37,479 bases of DNA from an uncultured Clostridia bacterium. GTDB lineage: Bacteria > Bacillota > Clostridia > Lachnospirales > CAG-274. This document shows, piece after piece, positions 7,638 to 17,648 of this stretch (position 1 is the stretch's first letter; every line of letters begins with the position of its first letter). Below the pieces are notes generated by a model. It had not been told where the DNA came from and did no database searches. It saw only the letters and a program-made list of their open reading frames with translations. Position numbers and translations under genes: made by a program. Location: NCBI GenBank assembly GCA_944381435.1, contig CALWLD010000023.1, positions 1 to 37,479 on the forward strand. Direction: 5' to 3'.

Positions 7638-9311
7638 ATGGCTAGAAAAAGCAGAATTAACTTAAACTTAAATTGTAATAAAAAAATATTTAAAGTTGGA
7701 GCTTACGTTCGCATTTCAGTTTTAAATAACAATACAGATGATGAAAACACTATTGAAAATCAAAAAAACATAATTTTAAATTATATAAATAATAATAATG
7801 ATTTTAAATTAGTAAATATTTATGAAGATAATAATAAAACAGGTACAAATTTTGATAGGGTAGGATTTGAAAGTCTTTTAGAAGATATAAGAAATAAAAA
7901 AATAAATTGTATTATAGTGAAAGATTTATCTAGGTTTGGACGAGATTATAAAGAATGTAGCAATTATATTGAAAATATTTTACCATTTTTAAATGTAAGG
8001 TTTATAGCTATTAATGATAATTTTGATAGTGCAGATATAAAAAATAATGATATATTATTGGTGCAACTTAAAAACATTGTAAATGAAATATATTCAAAAG
8101 ATATTTCAAAAAAAGTTTTATCTGCTTTAAATTCTAAAAGAAAAAAGGGGCAATATTTATGTAATATGCCTACTTATGGATATTTAAAAGATAGGGAAAA
8201 CAAGGGAAAAATAATCATTGATGATGATGCAAGCCAAGTTGTTAAAAAAATTTTTGATTGGCGTTTACAATATAAAAGTTATAATGAAATATTATTTGAG
8301 CTTGAAAGCCTAAATATAGATGCACCCTATAAACATTTCTATAATTTAGGTCTTTTTAAAACAGAAAAATATGCCAATATAAAATGGAACAAAGAATCTA
8401 TTAATAGAATTTTAAATAATGATTTTTACATAGGAAGATTAACACAAGGAAAAACTTCTCAAACAGTAAATAACAACTATAAAAAAATAAAATTACCTAA
8501 AGAAAAATGGATAGTTATAGAAAACAATCACATACCAATAATAGATGAAGACATATTTTATAGGGTTCAAAAAATAAATGAACAATTAAAACAAAAACAT
8601 TTTAAAGAGCATAATAAAAACGTAAATGAAGAAAATATTTTAAAAGGGGTTATAAAATGTGGATATTGTGGTAAAAATATTAGATTAGTTAAAATTACAA
8701 AAAAAAATAAATTTAAAGAAAATCCTATAGATAAAAGATTTGTTTGCTGTACAAAATTAAAATATAAAGATAGATGTAATTTTAAAAGCATTAAAGAAGA
8801 TATTATTTTAAACGTTGTTTTACAAAGTATAAAACTACAATTAAGACTTGTTAAAGATATAGGTGAAATAGTTAAAAGTGAAAAATATTTATCTAAATTT
8901 GAGCTAGAAAAAAATACAATAAAAGATAAAATAAATAAAATAAACATAGAAATAGCTAGCCTTAATAATATATACGACACTATGTATAATAATTATTTAG
9001 ATAATTTATTAAGCAAGGAAGATTATATTTATAACAAAAATAAGTACAAGCAAAAAGAAGTAAAACTTAAAAATGATTTAATACAATTAAATAAAGATTT
9101 AAGAAAAAATAAAGAAAGATTAAATGATAAAAATTTTATAGATAAATTTTTAATGTTTGAAGAAAAAGAAATTTTAAATAGAGAAACAATATTAAAACTA
9201 ATAGAAAATATAGTTATATATGATGATAAAAAAATAAAAATAAGTTTTAAATTTTATGATAGATTTGATGAAATAAAAAGTTGTTTAGATAGTGAGGAGG
9301 GTTGCTTTTAA
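7638..9311 (+). CDS. Large serine recombinase 2
   Basis: This 557-residue paralogue of the preceding gene has a short N-terminal extension, the catalytic Ser27 in YVRISVLNN, and VKDLSRFGRDY. A recombinase domain (about 175-310) is followed by a zinc ribbon with CGYCGKNIR and two further cysteines in KRFVCCTKL. A long lysine/asparagine-rich coiled coil (about 425-500) follows. AAAGGAGG at 7621-7628 sits inside the end of gene 1, so translation is coupled. Its stop (TAA 9309-9311) overlaps the ATG of gene 3. Divergence from genes 1 and 3 suggests different tasks, for example complementary subunits binding different half-sites, but the sequence does not prove that. Confidence 0.9.
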   Translation: MARKSRINLNLNCNKKIFKVGAYVRISVLNNNTDDENTIENQKNIILNYINNNNDFKLVNIYEDNNKTGTNFDRVGFESLLEDIRNKKINCIIVKDLSRFGRDYKECSNYIENILPFLNVRFIAINDNFDSADIKNNDILLVQLKNIVNEIYSKDISKKVLSALNSKRKKGQYLCNMPTYGYLKDRENKGKIIIDDDASQVVKKIFDWRLQYKSYNEILFELESLNIDAPYKHFYNLGLFKTEKYANIKWNKESINRILNNDFYIGRLTQGKTSQTVNNNYKKIKLPKEKWIVIENNHIPIIDEDIFYRVQKINEQLKQKHFKEHNKNVNEENILKGVIKCGYCGKNIRLVKITKKNKFKENPIDKRFVCCTKLKYKDRCNFKSIKEDIILNVVLQSIKLQLRLVKDIGEIVKSEKYLSKFELEKNTIKDKINKINIEIASLNNIYDTMYNNYLDNLLSKEDYIYNKNKYKQKEVKLKNDLIQLNKDLRKNKERLNDKNFIDKFLMFEEKEILNRETILKLIENIVIYDDKKIKISFKFYDRFDEIKSCLDSEEGCF

Positions 9312-10792
9312 TGCCTTCTAGCTATTTGATAGGGATATATTTAAGGATTTCAAAGGAAGATAAAAATAAATGTAAAGATAAAGAAAGTAATAGCATAGAA
9401 AACCAAAGAGACATTGTATACAATTTTATAAACAACAAAAAAGAATTTATAAATTTTAAAGTTTTTGAATATATAGATGATGGCTATTCTGGGACAGACT
9501 TTAAAAGACCTAATATACAAAGGTTATTTGAGGACATAAAAGAAAATAATATAAATTGTATAATAGTAAAAGATTTATCTAGGTTTGGAAGAAACTACAT
9601 AGAGGTTGTAAACTATTTAGAAAATATACTACCGTTTTTTAATGTAAGATTTATAGCTATTAACGATAATTTTGATAGCAAAAATTCAAAATATAATTTA
9701 AATGATATAGATATAAATTTTAAAAACATAATATATGATTATTATTCTAAAGATTTATCTAGCAAAATAATGAGTAGCAAAATAAATAAAGCTAAACAGG
9801 GAAATTATTTAGGACATATAGCCCCTTTTGGTTATAAAAAATCTAAAAAACAAAAAGGTAAGCTAGAAATAGATGAAGAAACATCATTGATAGTTAAAAA
9901 GATTTTTAGGTTGTTTTTAGAGGGTAATAGCTGTTTACAAGTAGCTAAAATATTAAATCAAAACAACGTTAAAACAAGGTTAGATTTTATAAACAAAACA
10001 ACAACTGCAAATAATTTATGGAAAAGAGAACATATTAGAGAAATATTATCAAACAAAGTTTACATTGGCACATTACAATATTTAAGGACTAGCAAAAGCA
10101 TAAAAACTAAGCATAAGCAAGTAACTAATGATAAAAAAGATTGGATTGTAGTAGAAAACTGCCATAAAGAAATTATATGTAAAGAAGATTTTTACAAAGT
10201 ACAAGATATGTTAAATACAAAAAAGATAACAAAAAATAGAGAAAGAAAAAATATTTTTGCCTATAAATTATATTGTGGTTATTGTGGTTATTCTCTTTAT
10301 AATTCTAGCAAAAAATACTTTTGTAGAACAATGAAATATGGATATAGCAAACATTGTAAAGATAACATAATTGAAAAAAATACTCTTGAAAACGCTGTAT
10401 TAAAAGCTATTCAAAAAATAGTGTTTGATGTATTAAATAAAAATAATAACAACCTAAAATATGAAATAAATCTATATGAAAAAAAACTTACTAAACTTGA
10501 TGATGAAAAAGATAAAATGTATATGTTATATTTAAATGAGGATATGAACAAGGAAGAATATTTGACAAATCGTAAAAATATAGAAGAAAGAAAAAAATAT
10601 ATAGCTGATAAAATAGAAGCTTTAAAAAATGAAACTAGAAAATACATAAAGTTAGATGGTATGGAAAAAGTTATTTATGAGGATAAGTTAACCTATGAAA
10701 TGGTAGATTTATTTATAAAGAAAATATATGTATATAACAAGGACAAAATAAAAATAGATTGGAATTTTAACATAGATTTTCTATCTTTATAA
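9311..10792 (+). CDS. Large serine recombinase 3
   Basis: This 493-residue protein is the third tandem member. It has Ser14 in YLRISKED, DDGYSGTDFKRPN, VKDLSRFGRNY, a recombinase domain (about 165-290), a zinc ribbon starting CGYCGYSLY, and a coiled coil (about 375-440). The ATG at 9311 overlaps the preceding stop and follows GAGGAGG at 9294-9300. A TTG in frame at 9302 lies within that site and is rejected. Its last codons (VYNKDKIKID, 10726-10755) are nearly repeated in the decayed fragment at 19302-19370 near the right end. The three genes form one operon closed by a terminator at 10880-10939. Confidence 0.9.
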   Translation: MPSSYLIGIYLRISKEDKNKCKDKESNSIENQRDIVYNFINNKKEFINFKVFEYIDDGYSGTDFKRPNIQRLFEDIKENNINCIIVKDLSRFGRNYIEVVNYLENILPFFNVRFIAINDNFDSKNSKYNLNDIDINFKNIIYDYYSKDLSSKIMSSKINKAKQGNYLGHIAPFGYKKSKKQKGKLEIDEETSLIVKKIFRLFLEGNSCLQVAKILNQNNVKTRLDFINKTTTANNLWKREHIREILSNKVYIGTLQYLRTSKSIKTKHKQVTNDKKDWIVVENCHKEIICKEDFYKVQDMLNTKKITKNRERKNIFAYKLYCGYCGYSLYNSSKKYFCRTMKYGYSKHCKDNIIEKNTLENAVLKAIQKIVFDVLNKNNNNLKYEINLYEKKLTKLDDEKDKMYMLYLNEDMNKEEYLTNRKNIEERKKYIADKIEALKNETRKYIKLDGMEKVIYEDKLTYEMVDLFIKKIYVYNKDKIKIDWNFNIDFLSL

Positions 10793-10827
10793 TATATATT
10801 AATGATAGTTTATTAAATTTACTATTT

Positions 10828-10856
10828 GATGTGGTGATAGGTACATAGGCTACATC
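10828..10856 (+). other. Small hairpin carrying GTGATAGGTA
   Basis: GATGTGG (10828-10834) pairs with CTACATC (10850-10856). The arm and loop contain GTGATAGGTA (10834-10843), which also occurs at 5548-5557 ahead of the first element gene. Function unknown. Confidence 0.4.
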
Positions 10857-10879
10857 AACAATATTAAAGTTTTAAAAAA

Positions 10880-10939
10880 GGGTTTTGAATGCTACAGTTT
10901 ATGGATAGGTGGTAATGTAGATTCAAAGCCTATTTTTTT
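10880..10939 (+). terminator. Terminator of the recombinase operon
   Basis: GGGTTTTGAAT-g-CTAC (10880-10895) pairs with GTAGATTCAAAGCCT (10917-10931), with two G-U pairs and one bulged G, followed by seven T residues. It insulates the arginine operon from recombinase transcription. The rest of 10793-11182 holds only the small hairpin before it and the argC promoter. Confidence 0.8.
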
Positions 10940-11103
10940 ACAAGAGGATTTGACATATTTATTTTAACAATACGTATATCTTTATTTTTTAACTTAAAAT
11001 TTATAAACAGTTTAGGTTTTAATTTTTAGAGAATAAAAACAGTATTAATACATATTTTTAAGTTATTGAATTAAAAATTTTACAATAAAATCATAAAAAA
11101 TAC

Positions 11104-11131
11104 TTGACTTATAAAAAAATAGGTGTATAAT
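11104..11131 (+). promoter_or_regulatory. Promoter of the arginine operon
   Basis: TTGACT (11104-11109), a 16-base spacer and TATAAT (11126-11131). The predicted transcript starts near 11138, about 45 nt before argC. Confidence 0.7.
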
Positions 11132-11166
11132 TATGTATAAAAAAACAAAAATATATTATAATTATG
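11126..11166. promoter_or_regulatory. Two TATAATTATG repeats, possible ArgR operator
   Basis: The 10-mer TATAATTATG occurs at 11126-11135, overlapping the -10 box, and again at 11157-11166, 31 bp later (three helical turns). Each contains the palindrome ATAATTAT and loosely resembles an AT-rich ARG box. No ArgR is encoded in the window. The assignment is inference. Confidence 0.35.
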
Positions 11167-11182
11167 CAATAGAGGATTTGGT

Positions 11183-12115
11183 ATGAAAAGTGTTTTTATT
11201 GACGGAAGTAGCGGAACTACTGGCTTAAGGTTAAAAAATAGGTTAGAACAAAGAAAAGATATAAAGCTAATAAATATAGATGAAAAATACAGAAAAGATA
11301 TTAGCTACAGAAAAGAGGCAATAAATAAATCAGATATTACAATATTATGTTTGCCAGATGAAGCATCAAAAGAGGCTATCAAATTATTAGATAATGACAA
11401 TACTGTAATAATGGATACATCTACTGCTCATAGAACTAACAAAGATTGGGTATATGGCTTACCACAATTAAACAATGAACAAAAAGAAAAAATAAGAACA
11501 TCTAAAAAAATAGCTATACCTGGTTGCCACGCTTGTGGCTTTATAAGCTTAGTTTATCCTTTAGTTTATAACAAAATAATAGATAGTGAAGAAAATATAA
11601 GTTGTTTTTCTATAACAGGTTATAGCGGTGGTGGCAAAAGTATGATAGAAGAATATGAAAAAGAAAATTTAGATGATTTATTAAAAGCACCTAGATTATA
11701 TGCTTTAGAACAACAACACAAACACTTAAAGGAAATGATTTATAAAACAGGATTAAAAAATCCACCTATATTTTCTCCAATAGTTTCTAATTTTTATAGT
11801 GGAATGCAGGTTGTAATAAATTTATCTAAAAATCAAATAAATAAAGGTTTTTCTATATATGACATAATAAATACATATAAAAATCATTATAAAGATGAAG
11901 TAATACAATATAAACAAGAACATAATGAAAATGGATTTTTATCTACAGCTTACCTTTCTAACAAAGATAGTATGCAGATAACACTGCAAGGAAACGAAGA
12001 AAGATTTTCCTTAATAGCAAGATATGATAATTTAGGAAAAGGAGCTTCAGGCTCTGCTTTAGAGTGTTTAAACATTGTTTTAGGTGTTGAACAAACATTA
12101 GGATTAGAATTATAG
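11183..12115 (+). CDS. argC: N-acetyl-gamma-glutamyl-phosphate reductase
   Basis: This enzyme catalyses the third step of arginine synthesis: NADPH reduction of N-acetylglutamyl phosphate to the semialdehyde. The protein has 310 residues, the shorter ArgC form. The nucleotide-binding start is FIDGSSGTTGLRL (about 5-17), with the catalytic cysteine in IPGCHACGF (about residue 114) and the substrate motif TGYSGGGKSMI. The GAGG before ATG 11183 is a modest ribosome site. It is first in a seven-gene operon inside the mobile element. The end overlaps the ribosome binding site of argJ. Confidence 0.92.
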   Translation: MKSVFIDGSSGTTGLRLKNRLEQRKDIKLINIDEKYRKDISYRKEAINKSDITILCLPDEASKEAIKLLDNDNTVIMDTSTAHRTNKDWVYGLPQLNNEQKEKIRTSKKIAIPGCHACGFISLVYPLVYNKIIDSEENISCFSITGYSGGGKSMIEEYEKENLDDLLKAPRLYALEQQHKHLKEMIYKTGLKNPPIFSPIVSNFYSGMQVVINLSKNQINKGFSIYDIINTYKNHYKDEVIQYKQEHNENGFLSTAYLSNKDSMQITLQGNEERFSLIARYDNLGKGASGSALECLNIVLGVEQTLGLEL

Positions 12116-12126
12116 GAGATTTAAAA

Positions 12127-13338
12127 ATGAAGATAATAAATGGTGGAGTATGTGCCCCTAAAGGTTTTTTATCTAGTGGAGTACATTGTGGAATTAGAAA
12201 AAATAAAGATAAAAAAGATTTAGCATTAATATATAGTGAAAATATTGCTAATGTAGCTAGTGTATATACATTAAATGAAGTTAAAGGCGCACCAATAATT
12301 GTAACTAAAGAAAATATTAAAGATGGTAAGGCTCAAGCTATTATTTGCAACAGTGGCAATGCTAATACTTGTAATGCAGATGGAATATATATAGCAAAAA
12401 AAATGTGTGAATTAGTATCTAACCAGTTAAATATAAAACAAGCAGATGTAGTTGTGGCTTCAACAGGTGTTATAGGGGTTCCCTTAGATATAAACCCTAT
12501 ATCTAAAGCTATGCCTAATTTAGTAGAAAGTTTAGGAGACAATTCTAAAGATACTGCAAATGCTATTATGACAACGGATACAAAAATAAAAGAAATAGCA
12601 TTAGAATTTTATATAGGAGATAAGCTATGTAAGATAGGTGGTATAGCAAAAGGCTCTGGTATGATACATCCAGATATGGCTACAATGCTTGTTTTTATAA
12701 CAACAGATTGTGCTATCAGCTCTAAAATGCTTCAAAAAGCACTTTCTACGGATATAAACGAAACATTTAATATGCTAAGCGTAGATGGAGATACATCTAC
12801 CAATGATATGGTTACAATATTAGCTAACGGTAAGGCAGAAAACATAGAAATAACTGAAGAAAATGAACATTTTAACATATTTATGAAAGCTTTAAACACA
12901 GTAAACATATATTTAAGCAGGTGCATTGCAGGAGATGGAGAAGGTGCTACCAAATTATTAGAATGTAAAGTTTTTGGTGCATCAAATAAAAACATAGCTA
13001 AAAACATAGCTAAAAGTATTATTTGTTCATCTTTAGTTAAAACTGCTATGTTTGGGGCAGATGCCAACTGGGGAAGAATACTATGTGCAATAGGATATAG
13101 CAAAGAAAATGTTAAAATAGACAAAATAGATGTTTCTTTTAAATCTAAAGTAGGAGAAATACAAGTATGCAAAAATGGTAATGGAATAGCTTTTGATGAA
13201 GATTTAGCTAAAAAGATACTTTTAGAAGAAGACATAGAGATAATAGTAAACCTAAATGATGGAGATGCATATTCTACATCTTGGGGTTGTGATTTAACCT
13301 ATGATTATGTAAAAATAAATGGAGATTATAGAACTTAA
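12127..13338 (+). CDS. argJ: Bifunctional glutamate N-acetyltransferase/ornithine acetyltransferase
   Basis: ArgJ transfers the acetyl group from N-acetylornithine to glutamate, making the pathway cyclic; bifunctional forms can also start it from acetyl-CoA. The protein has 403 residues. The self-cleavage site KGSGMIHPDMATML (about 175-189) holds the nucleophilic Thr just after MA. The oxyanion region CNSGNANTCNADG (about 78-90) is intact. With ArgJ present, neither argA nor argE is required, which matches their absence from the operon. AGGAG overlaps the argC stop codon. Confidence 0.93.
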   Translation: MKIINGGVCAPKGFLSSGVHCGIRKNKDKKDLALIYSENIANVASVYTLNEVKGAPIIVTKENIKDGKAQAIICNSGNANTCNADGIYIAKKMCELVSNQLNIKQADVVVASTGVIGVPLDINPISKAMPNLVESLGDNSKDTANAIMTTDTKIKEIALEFYIGDKLCKIGGIAKGSGMIHPDMATMLVFITTDCAISSKMLQKALSTDINETFNMLSVDGDTSTNDMVTILANGKAENIEITEENEHFNIFMKALNTVNIYLSRCIAGDGEGATKLLECKVFGASNKNIAKNIAKSIICSSLVKTAMFGADANWGRILCAIGYSKENVKIDKIDVSFKSKVGEIQVCKNGNGIAFDEDLAKKILLEEDIEIIVNLNDGDAYSTSWGCDLTYDYVKINGDYRT

Positions 13339-13360
13339 TTTAATAGGAGAGTGTTATTCT

Positions 13361-14221
13361 ATGAATATTTGTAACAAAGTTAGAGCAGAAATATTAGTTA
13401 ATGCATTACCATATATAAAAAGCTATAGCGGAAAGATTGTAGTTGTAAAATATGGCGGAAACGCTATGGTAAATAATGAGTTAAAAAACTCTGTTATGGA
13501 AGACATAGTTTTAATGTGGTTAGTTGGTATAAAAGTTGTTTTGGTGCACGGTGGAGGGCCAGAAATATCAAATATTTTAGAAAAATTTGGTAAAGAAACA
13601 AAATTTATAGATGGTTTAAGACAAACAGATAAAGAAACAGCAGAAATTGTTCAAATGGTACTAGCTGGTAAAGTAAATAAAGAGTTAGTTAATTTAATAC
13701 AGGTAAAAGGTGGGCAAGCAATAGGTTTATCAGGTGTAGATGGACATATGATATTAGCTAATAAAAAAGATGAAAGGTTAGGATATGTAGGAGATATTAA
13801 AAAGATAAATGCTAAAGTAATACTAGATGTTATTGAAAAAGGATACATACCTATAATATCTACAGTTGGCTGTGATGAAAATGGAGACATTTATAACATA
13901 AATGCAGATACAGTTGCAGCTAAGATAGCAGGAGAGCTAGAGGCAGAAAGTTTTATAAATATGACAGATATTAGTGGAATATTAAAAGATAAAGATGATG
14001 CATCTACATTAATACCTAAAATAAATATAGAAGAAGCTAAATCATTAATGAACAATGGGACAATTTATGGTGGAATGATACCAAAGGCAGAATGTTGCAT
14101 TAATGCTATAAATTGGGGAGTGAAAAAAGTATTTATTATTGATGGAACAATACCTCACGCTATATTGATAGAAACATTGACAGATGAAGGTATAGGAACT
14201 ATGTTTGTAAAGGAGAATTAG
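13361..14221 (+). CDS. argB: N-acetylglutamate kinase
   Basis: ArgB phosphorylates N-acetylglutamate (second step). The protein has 286 residues from the ATG at 13361, preceded by AGGAGA at 13345-13350. The frame is open further upstream into argJ, but those starts lack a ribosome site. Amino-acid-kinase motifs are VVKYGGNAM (ATP phosphate binding), LVHGGGPEIS (substrate glycine loop) and INADTVAAKIAGEL. In many bacteria this is the arginine-feedback step; feedback status cannot be judged here. Confidence 0.93.
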   Translation: MNICNKVRAEILVNALPYIKSYSGKIVVVKYGGNAMVNNELKNSVMEDIVLMWLVGIKVVLVHGGGPEISNILEKFGKETKFIDGLRQTDKETAEIVQMVLAGKVNKELVNLIQVKGGQAIGLSGVDGHMILANKKDERLGYVGDIKKINAKVILDVIEKGYIPIISTVGCDENGDIYNINADTVAAKIAGELEAESFINMTDISGILKDKDDASTLIPKINIEEAKSLMNNGTIYGGMIPKAECCINAINWGVKKVFIIDGTIPHAILIETLTDEGIGTMFVKEN

Positions 14222-14223
14222 CT

Positions 14224-15399
14224 ATGAGTATAAAACAACTAGACAATATATATGTATCAAATACATATAAAAGGTTTCCTGTATGCATAAAAGAGGGAAA
14301 AGGCTCTATTTTAAAAGATGACAAAGGAAAAGAATATATAGATTTAGGAAGTGGCATAGCGGTAAATACATTTGGAATGTGTGATGAAAAATGGATAGAA
14401 GATGTAACTAACCAGCTTAATAAACTAACACATACTTCTAATTTATACTATACAGAACCTTGTGTTGAATTAGCTAAAATATTATGTGAAAAAACAAATA
14501 TGAAAAAAGTTTTTTTCTCAAATTCTGGTGCAGAGGCTAATGAATGTGCTATAAAGGTAGCTAGAAAATATGCAAGCATTAAAAAGGGAGAAGAATATTA
14601 TAATATTATAACATTAAAAGGGAGCTTTCACGGCAGAACGATAACAACTCTTTCAGCAACAGGACAAGACGTTTTTCACACCCAGTTTAAACCGCTTACA
14701 CAAGGGTTTTTATATGCAAGCCCTAACAATATAGAAGAAATAGAAAATATATTAAAAAATAACAAATGTGCAGGCATAATGATTGAGATTGTTCAAGGTG
14801 AAGGTGGTGTAAATTGTTTAGAAGAAGAATATCTTAAAAAGCTAGAAAATCTAGCACATAAATATGATTTAGTTTTAATAATAGATGAAGTTCAAACAGG
14901 AAACGGTAGAACAGGGAAGCTTTTTTCATATATGCATAGTGGAATAATACCAGACATAGTAACAACGGCAAAAGGGCTTGGTGGAGGATTACCTATTGGT
15001 GCAACTATTTTAGGAGACAAAGTAAAAGATATATATACATATGGTGACCACGGCTCTACATTTGGCGGTAACCCTATTTGCTGTGCTGGTGCTATTAGCG
15101 TTATTAAAAGATTAGATGAAGGCTTTTTAAAAGAAGTTTTAGAAAAATCAAAAATTATTTATGATATGTTAAAAGATACAAAAGGGATAACATCAATTAG
15201 TGGGTTAGGGTTAATGATTGGCATAGAAAACCAAAAAGATGCAGATGAAATTATAAATAGGTGTATAGAAAATGGTGTTTTAGTTTTAAAGGCTAAAAAT
15301 AAAATTAGGCTATTGCCACCCCTTAATATAGAAAAAGAAAATCTTATAAAAGCATTAGAAATATTAAAGAAAATTTGTGAAGAAGATGAAGAAGAGTAG
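14224..15399 (+). CDS. argD: Acetylornithine aminotransferase
   Basis: ArgD is a PLP enzyme of the class III aminotransferases that converts N-acetylglutamate semialdehyde to N-acetylornithine. The protein has 391 residues, with SNSGAEANECAIKVARKY (cofactor phosphate site), LIIDEVQTGNGRTGKLF (aspartate contacting PLP) and the Schiff-base lysine in TTAKGLGGGLPIGA. A strong AAAGGAG sits at the end of argB, two bases before the ATG region, so translation is coupled. Confidence 0.92.
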   Translation: MSIKQLDNIYVSNTYKRFPVCIKEGKGSILKDDKGKEYIDLGSGIAVNTFGMCDEKWIEDVTNQLNKLTHTSNLYYTEPCVELAKILCEKTNMKKVFFSNSGAEANECAIKVARKYASIKKGEEYYNIITLKGSFHGRTITTLSATGQDVFHTQFKPLTQGFLYASPNNIEEIENILKNNKCAGIMIEIVQGEGGVNCLEEEYLKKLENLAHKYDLVLIIDEVQTGNGRTGKLFSYMHSGIIPDIVTTAKGLGGGLPIGATILGDKVKDIYTYGDHGSTFGGNPICCAGAISVIKRLDEGFLKEVLEKSKIIYDMLKDTKGITSISGLGLMIGIENQKDADEIINRCIENGVLVLKAKNKIRLLPPLNIEKENLIKALEILKKICEEDEEE

Positions 15400-15409
15400 G
15401 TGATAAAAT

Positions 15410-16393
15410 ATGAATTTAAAAGGTAGAAATTTTTTAAAGTTATTAGATTTTAAAACAGAAGAAATAAGCTATCTTATAGATTTTGCTAAAATTTTAAAAT
15501 CAGAGAAAAAAGCAGGTATTAAACATAAGCTATGCGAAGGAAAAAATATTGTATTATTATTTGAAAAAACAAGCACCCGTACTCGTTGTGCATTTGAAGT
15601 TGCAGGTAAAGATTTAGGCCTTGGCGTTACATATTTGGAGCCTACAACATCACAGATGGGAGATAAAGAAAGTATAGAAGATACAGCAAAAGTACTTGGA
15701 AGAATGTATGACGGCATAGAATATCGAGGGTTTTCTCAAGATACAGTAGAAAAAATAGCTAAATATGCAGGTGTTCCAGTATGGAATGGGCTAACAGATG
15801 AATTTCACCCAACACAAATATTGGCAGATTTTTTAACTATACAAGAACAATTAGGAAAATTAAAAGGTGTTAATTTTGTATATATGGGTGATGCAAGATT
15901 TAATATGGGTAATTCTTTAATGGTTGGTTGTGCTAAAATGGGTATAAATTTTACTGCTTGCACCAATAAAAAATATTTTCCTAAAAAAGAATTAATAGAT
16001 ACTTGTTTAGAAATAGCTAAAGAAACAGGAGCTAAAATATGTTTTGAAGAAGACGTTGAAAAAGCTACAAAAAATGCAGATGTAATATATACTGATATTT
16101 GGGTATCTATGGGAGAATCTAAAGAAATATGGCAAGAGCGTATAAAAGATTTATTACCTTATCAAGTTAATAAAAAAGTTATGGATAATGCAAAAAAAGA
16201 TGCTATATTTATGCATTGTTTACCAGCTTTTCACGATAGAGAAACAACAATAGGAAAGGAAATAGGAGAAAAATATAATCTTAATGGATTAGAGGTAACA
16301 GATGAAGTTTTTAGAAGCAGTCAATCTGTTGTTTTTGAACAGGCAGAAAATAGAATGCATACAATAAAAGCTGTTATGGCATCAACTTTATAA
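15410..16393 (+). CDS. argF: Ornithine carbamoyltransferase
   Basis: ArgF makes citrulline from ornithine and carbamoyl phosphate. The protein has 327 residues. The carbamoyl-phosphate motif is [12 protein letters not shown] (about 52-63), followed by [10 protein letters not shown] (about 131-140) and the ornithine-binding MHCLPAFHD (about 267-275). The STRTR form is the usual ornithine enzyme signature. The element has no carbamoyl phosphate synthase, so ArgF must draw on host CarAB, encoded at 30397-34693. A catabolic role is unlikely given its place between argD and argG and the absence of arcA or arcC. Confidence 0.93.
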   Translation: MNLKGRNFLKLLDFKTEEISYLIDFAKILKSEKKAGIKHKLCEGKNIVLLFEKTSTRTRCAFEVAGKDLGLGVTYLEPTTSQMGDKESIEDTAKVLGRMYDGIEYRGFSQDTVEKIAKYAGVPVWNGLTDEFHPTQILADFLTIQEQLGKLKGVNFVYMGDARFNMGNSLMVGCAKMGINFTACTNKKYFPKKELIDTCLEIAKETGAKICFEEDVEKATKNADVIYTDIWVSMGESKEIWQERIKDLLPYQVNKKVMDNAKKDAIFMHCLPAFHDRETTIGKEIGEKYNLNGLEVTDEVFRSSQSVVFEQAENRMHTIKAVMASTL

Positions 16394-16422
16394 AATTATA
16401 AAATAGATAGGAGATAAAAATT

Positions 16423-17634
16423 ATGAAAAAATATAACAAAGTTGTTTTAGCATATTCAGGTGGGTTAGATACATCTATAATAATATCTTGGTTAAAAGAA
16501 AATTATGGTTGTGAAGTAATATGTGTATCTGGAAATGTTGGGCAAGACGATGAGCTAGAAAATTTAGAAGAAAGAGCATTAAAATCTGGTGCATCAAAGC
16601 TATATATAGAGGACATACAAGAAGAATTTGTTTATGACTTTATTTTCCCTACATTAAAAGCAGGTGCTAAATACGAAAATTATTTATTAGGAACTGCTTT
16701 TGCAAGACCACCTATAGCTAAAAGAATTGTTGAAATCGCTAAAAAAGAAAATGCAGATGCAATATGCCACGGTTGTACAGGCAAGGGCAATGACCAAGTT
16801 CGTTTTGAGCTTACAATAAAGGCTTTTGCACCAGATATGCCTATAATAGCTCCTTGGAGAGAGTGGAATATTAAATCTCGTGATGAAGCCATAGAATATG
16901 CAATTTCTAAAAATATACCTATAAAAATAACTAAAGAAACAAACTACTCTAAAGATATGAATTTATGGCATTTATCTCACGAAGGGTTAGATTTAGAAAA
17001 TATAGAAAACGAACCTTTATATAACAAAGAAGGCTTTTTAGAGCTAGGAGTTTCTCCAGAAAAAGCACCAGATACACCTACATATATAGAAATTTATTTT
17101 GAAAAAGGTATACCAACAAAATTAAATGGAATAGAAATGAACGGGGTAGATTTAATTAAAAAATTAAATAAAATAGGTGGAGAAAATGGTGTAGGTTTAT
17201 TAGATTTAGTTGAAAATAGGCTGGTAGGTATGAAATCTCGTGGCTTATATGAAACACCAGGAGGCACTATTTTATATCACGCACATCAAGTTTTAGAAAC
17301 AGTTTGTCTAGATAAAAACACTCAACATTATAAACAAAAATTAGCACTAGAATTTGCAGATTTAGTATATAATGGTTTATGGTTTACGCCTTTAAGAGAG
17401 GCTATGAGTGCTTTTGTAGACGAAACTCAAAAAACTGTAACAGGAAGTGTAAAATTAAAACTATATAAAGGAAATATAATAAATGCTGGTATAAAATCAG
17501 ATTATAGCTTATATAGCGAAGAAGTTGCTACTTTTAATGAAGATGATGTTTATAACCAAAAAGATGCAGAAGGTTTTATCAATTTATTTGGCTTACCTAT
17601 AAAAGTTAAAGCACAAATGGATAATAAAAAATAA
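16423..17634 (+). CDS. argG: Argininosuccinate synthase
   Basis: ArgG condenses citrulline and aspartate using ATP. The protein has 403 residues with the N-type ATP pyrophosphatase loop [11 protein letters not shown] (about 9-19), [13 protein letters not shown] (about 117-129) and [17 protein letters not shown] lies before the ATG at 16423. It is sixth in the operon, 29 bp after argF. Confidence 0.95.
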   Translation: MKKYNKVVLAYSGGLDTSIIISWLKENYGCEVICVSGNVGQDDELENLEERALKSGASKLYIEDIQEEFVYDFIFPTLKAGAKYENYLLGTAFARPPIAKRIVEIAKKENADAICHGCTGKGNDQVRFELTIKAFAPDMPIIAPWREWNIKSRDEAIEYAISKNIPIKITKETNYSKDMNLWHLSHEGLDLENIENEPLYNKEGFLELGVSPEKAPDTPTYIEIYFEKGIPTKLNGIEMNGVDLIKKLNKIGGENGVGLLDLVENRLVGMKSRGLYETPGGTILYHAHQVLETVCLDKNTQHYKQKLALEFADLVYNGLWFTPLREAMSAFVDETQKTVTGSVKLKLYKGNIINAGIKSDYSLYSEEVATFNEDDVYNQKDAEGFINLFGLPIKVKAQMDNKK

Positions 17635-17648
17635 AAGGAGTTTTTGTT

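Noticed and set aside
10828..10939. T-box or other riboswitch controlling argC
   Set aside because: GGTGG in the loop recalls a T-box sequence, but the conserved T-box 14-mer and specifier stem are absent, and the hairpin with T-run lies upstream of the argC promoter, so it cannot control argC.
12732..13235. Long minus-strand open frame opposite argJ (and similar ones opposite spoVB, carB and others)
   Set aside because: They are low-complexity shadows of strongly supported genes, with no ribosome sites or recognisable domains.
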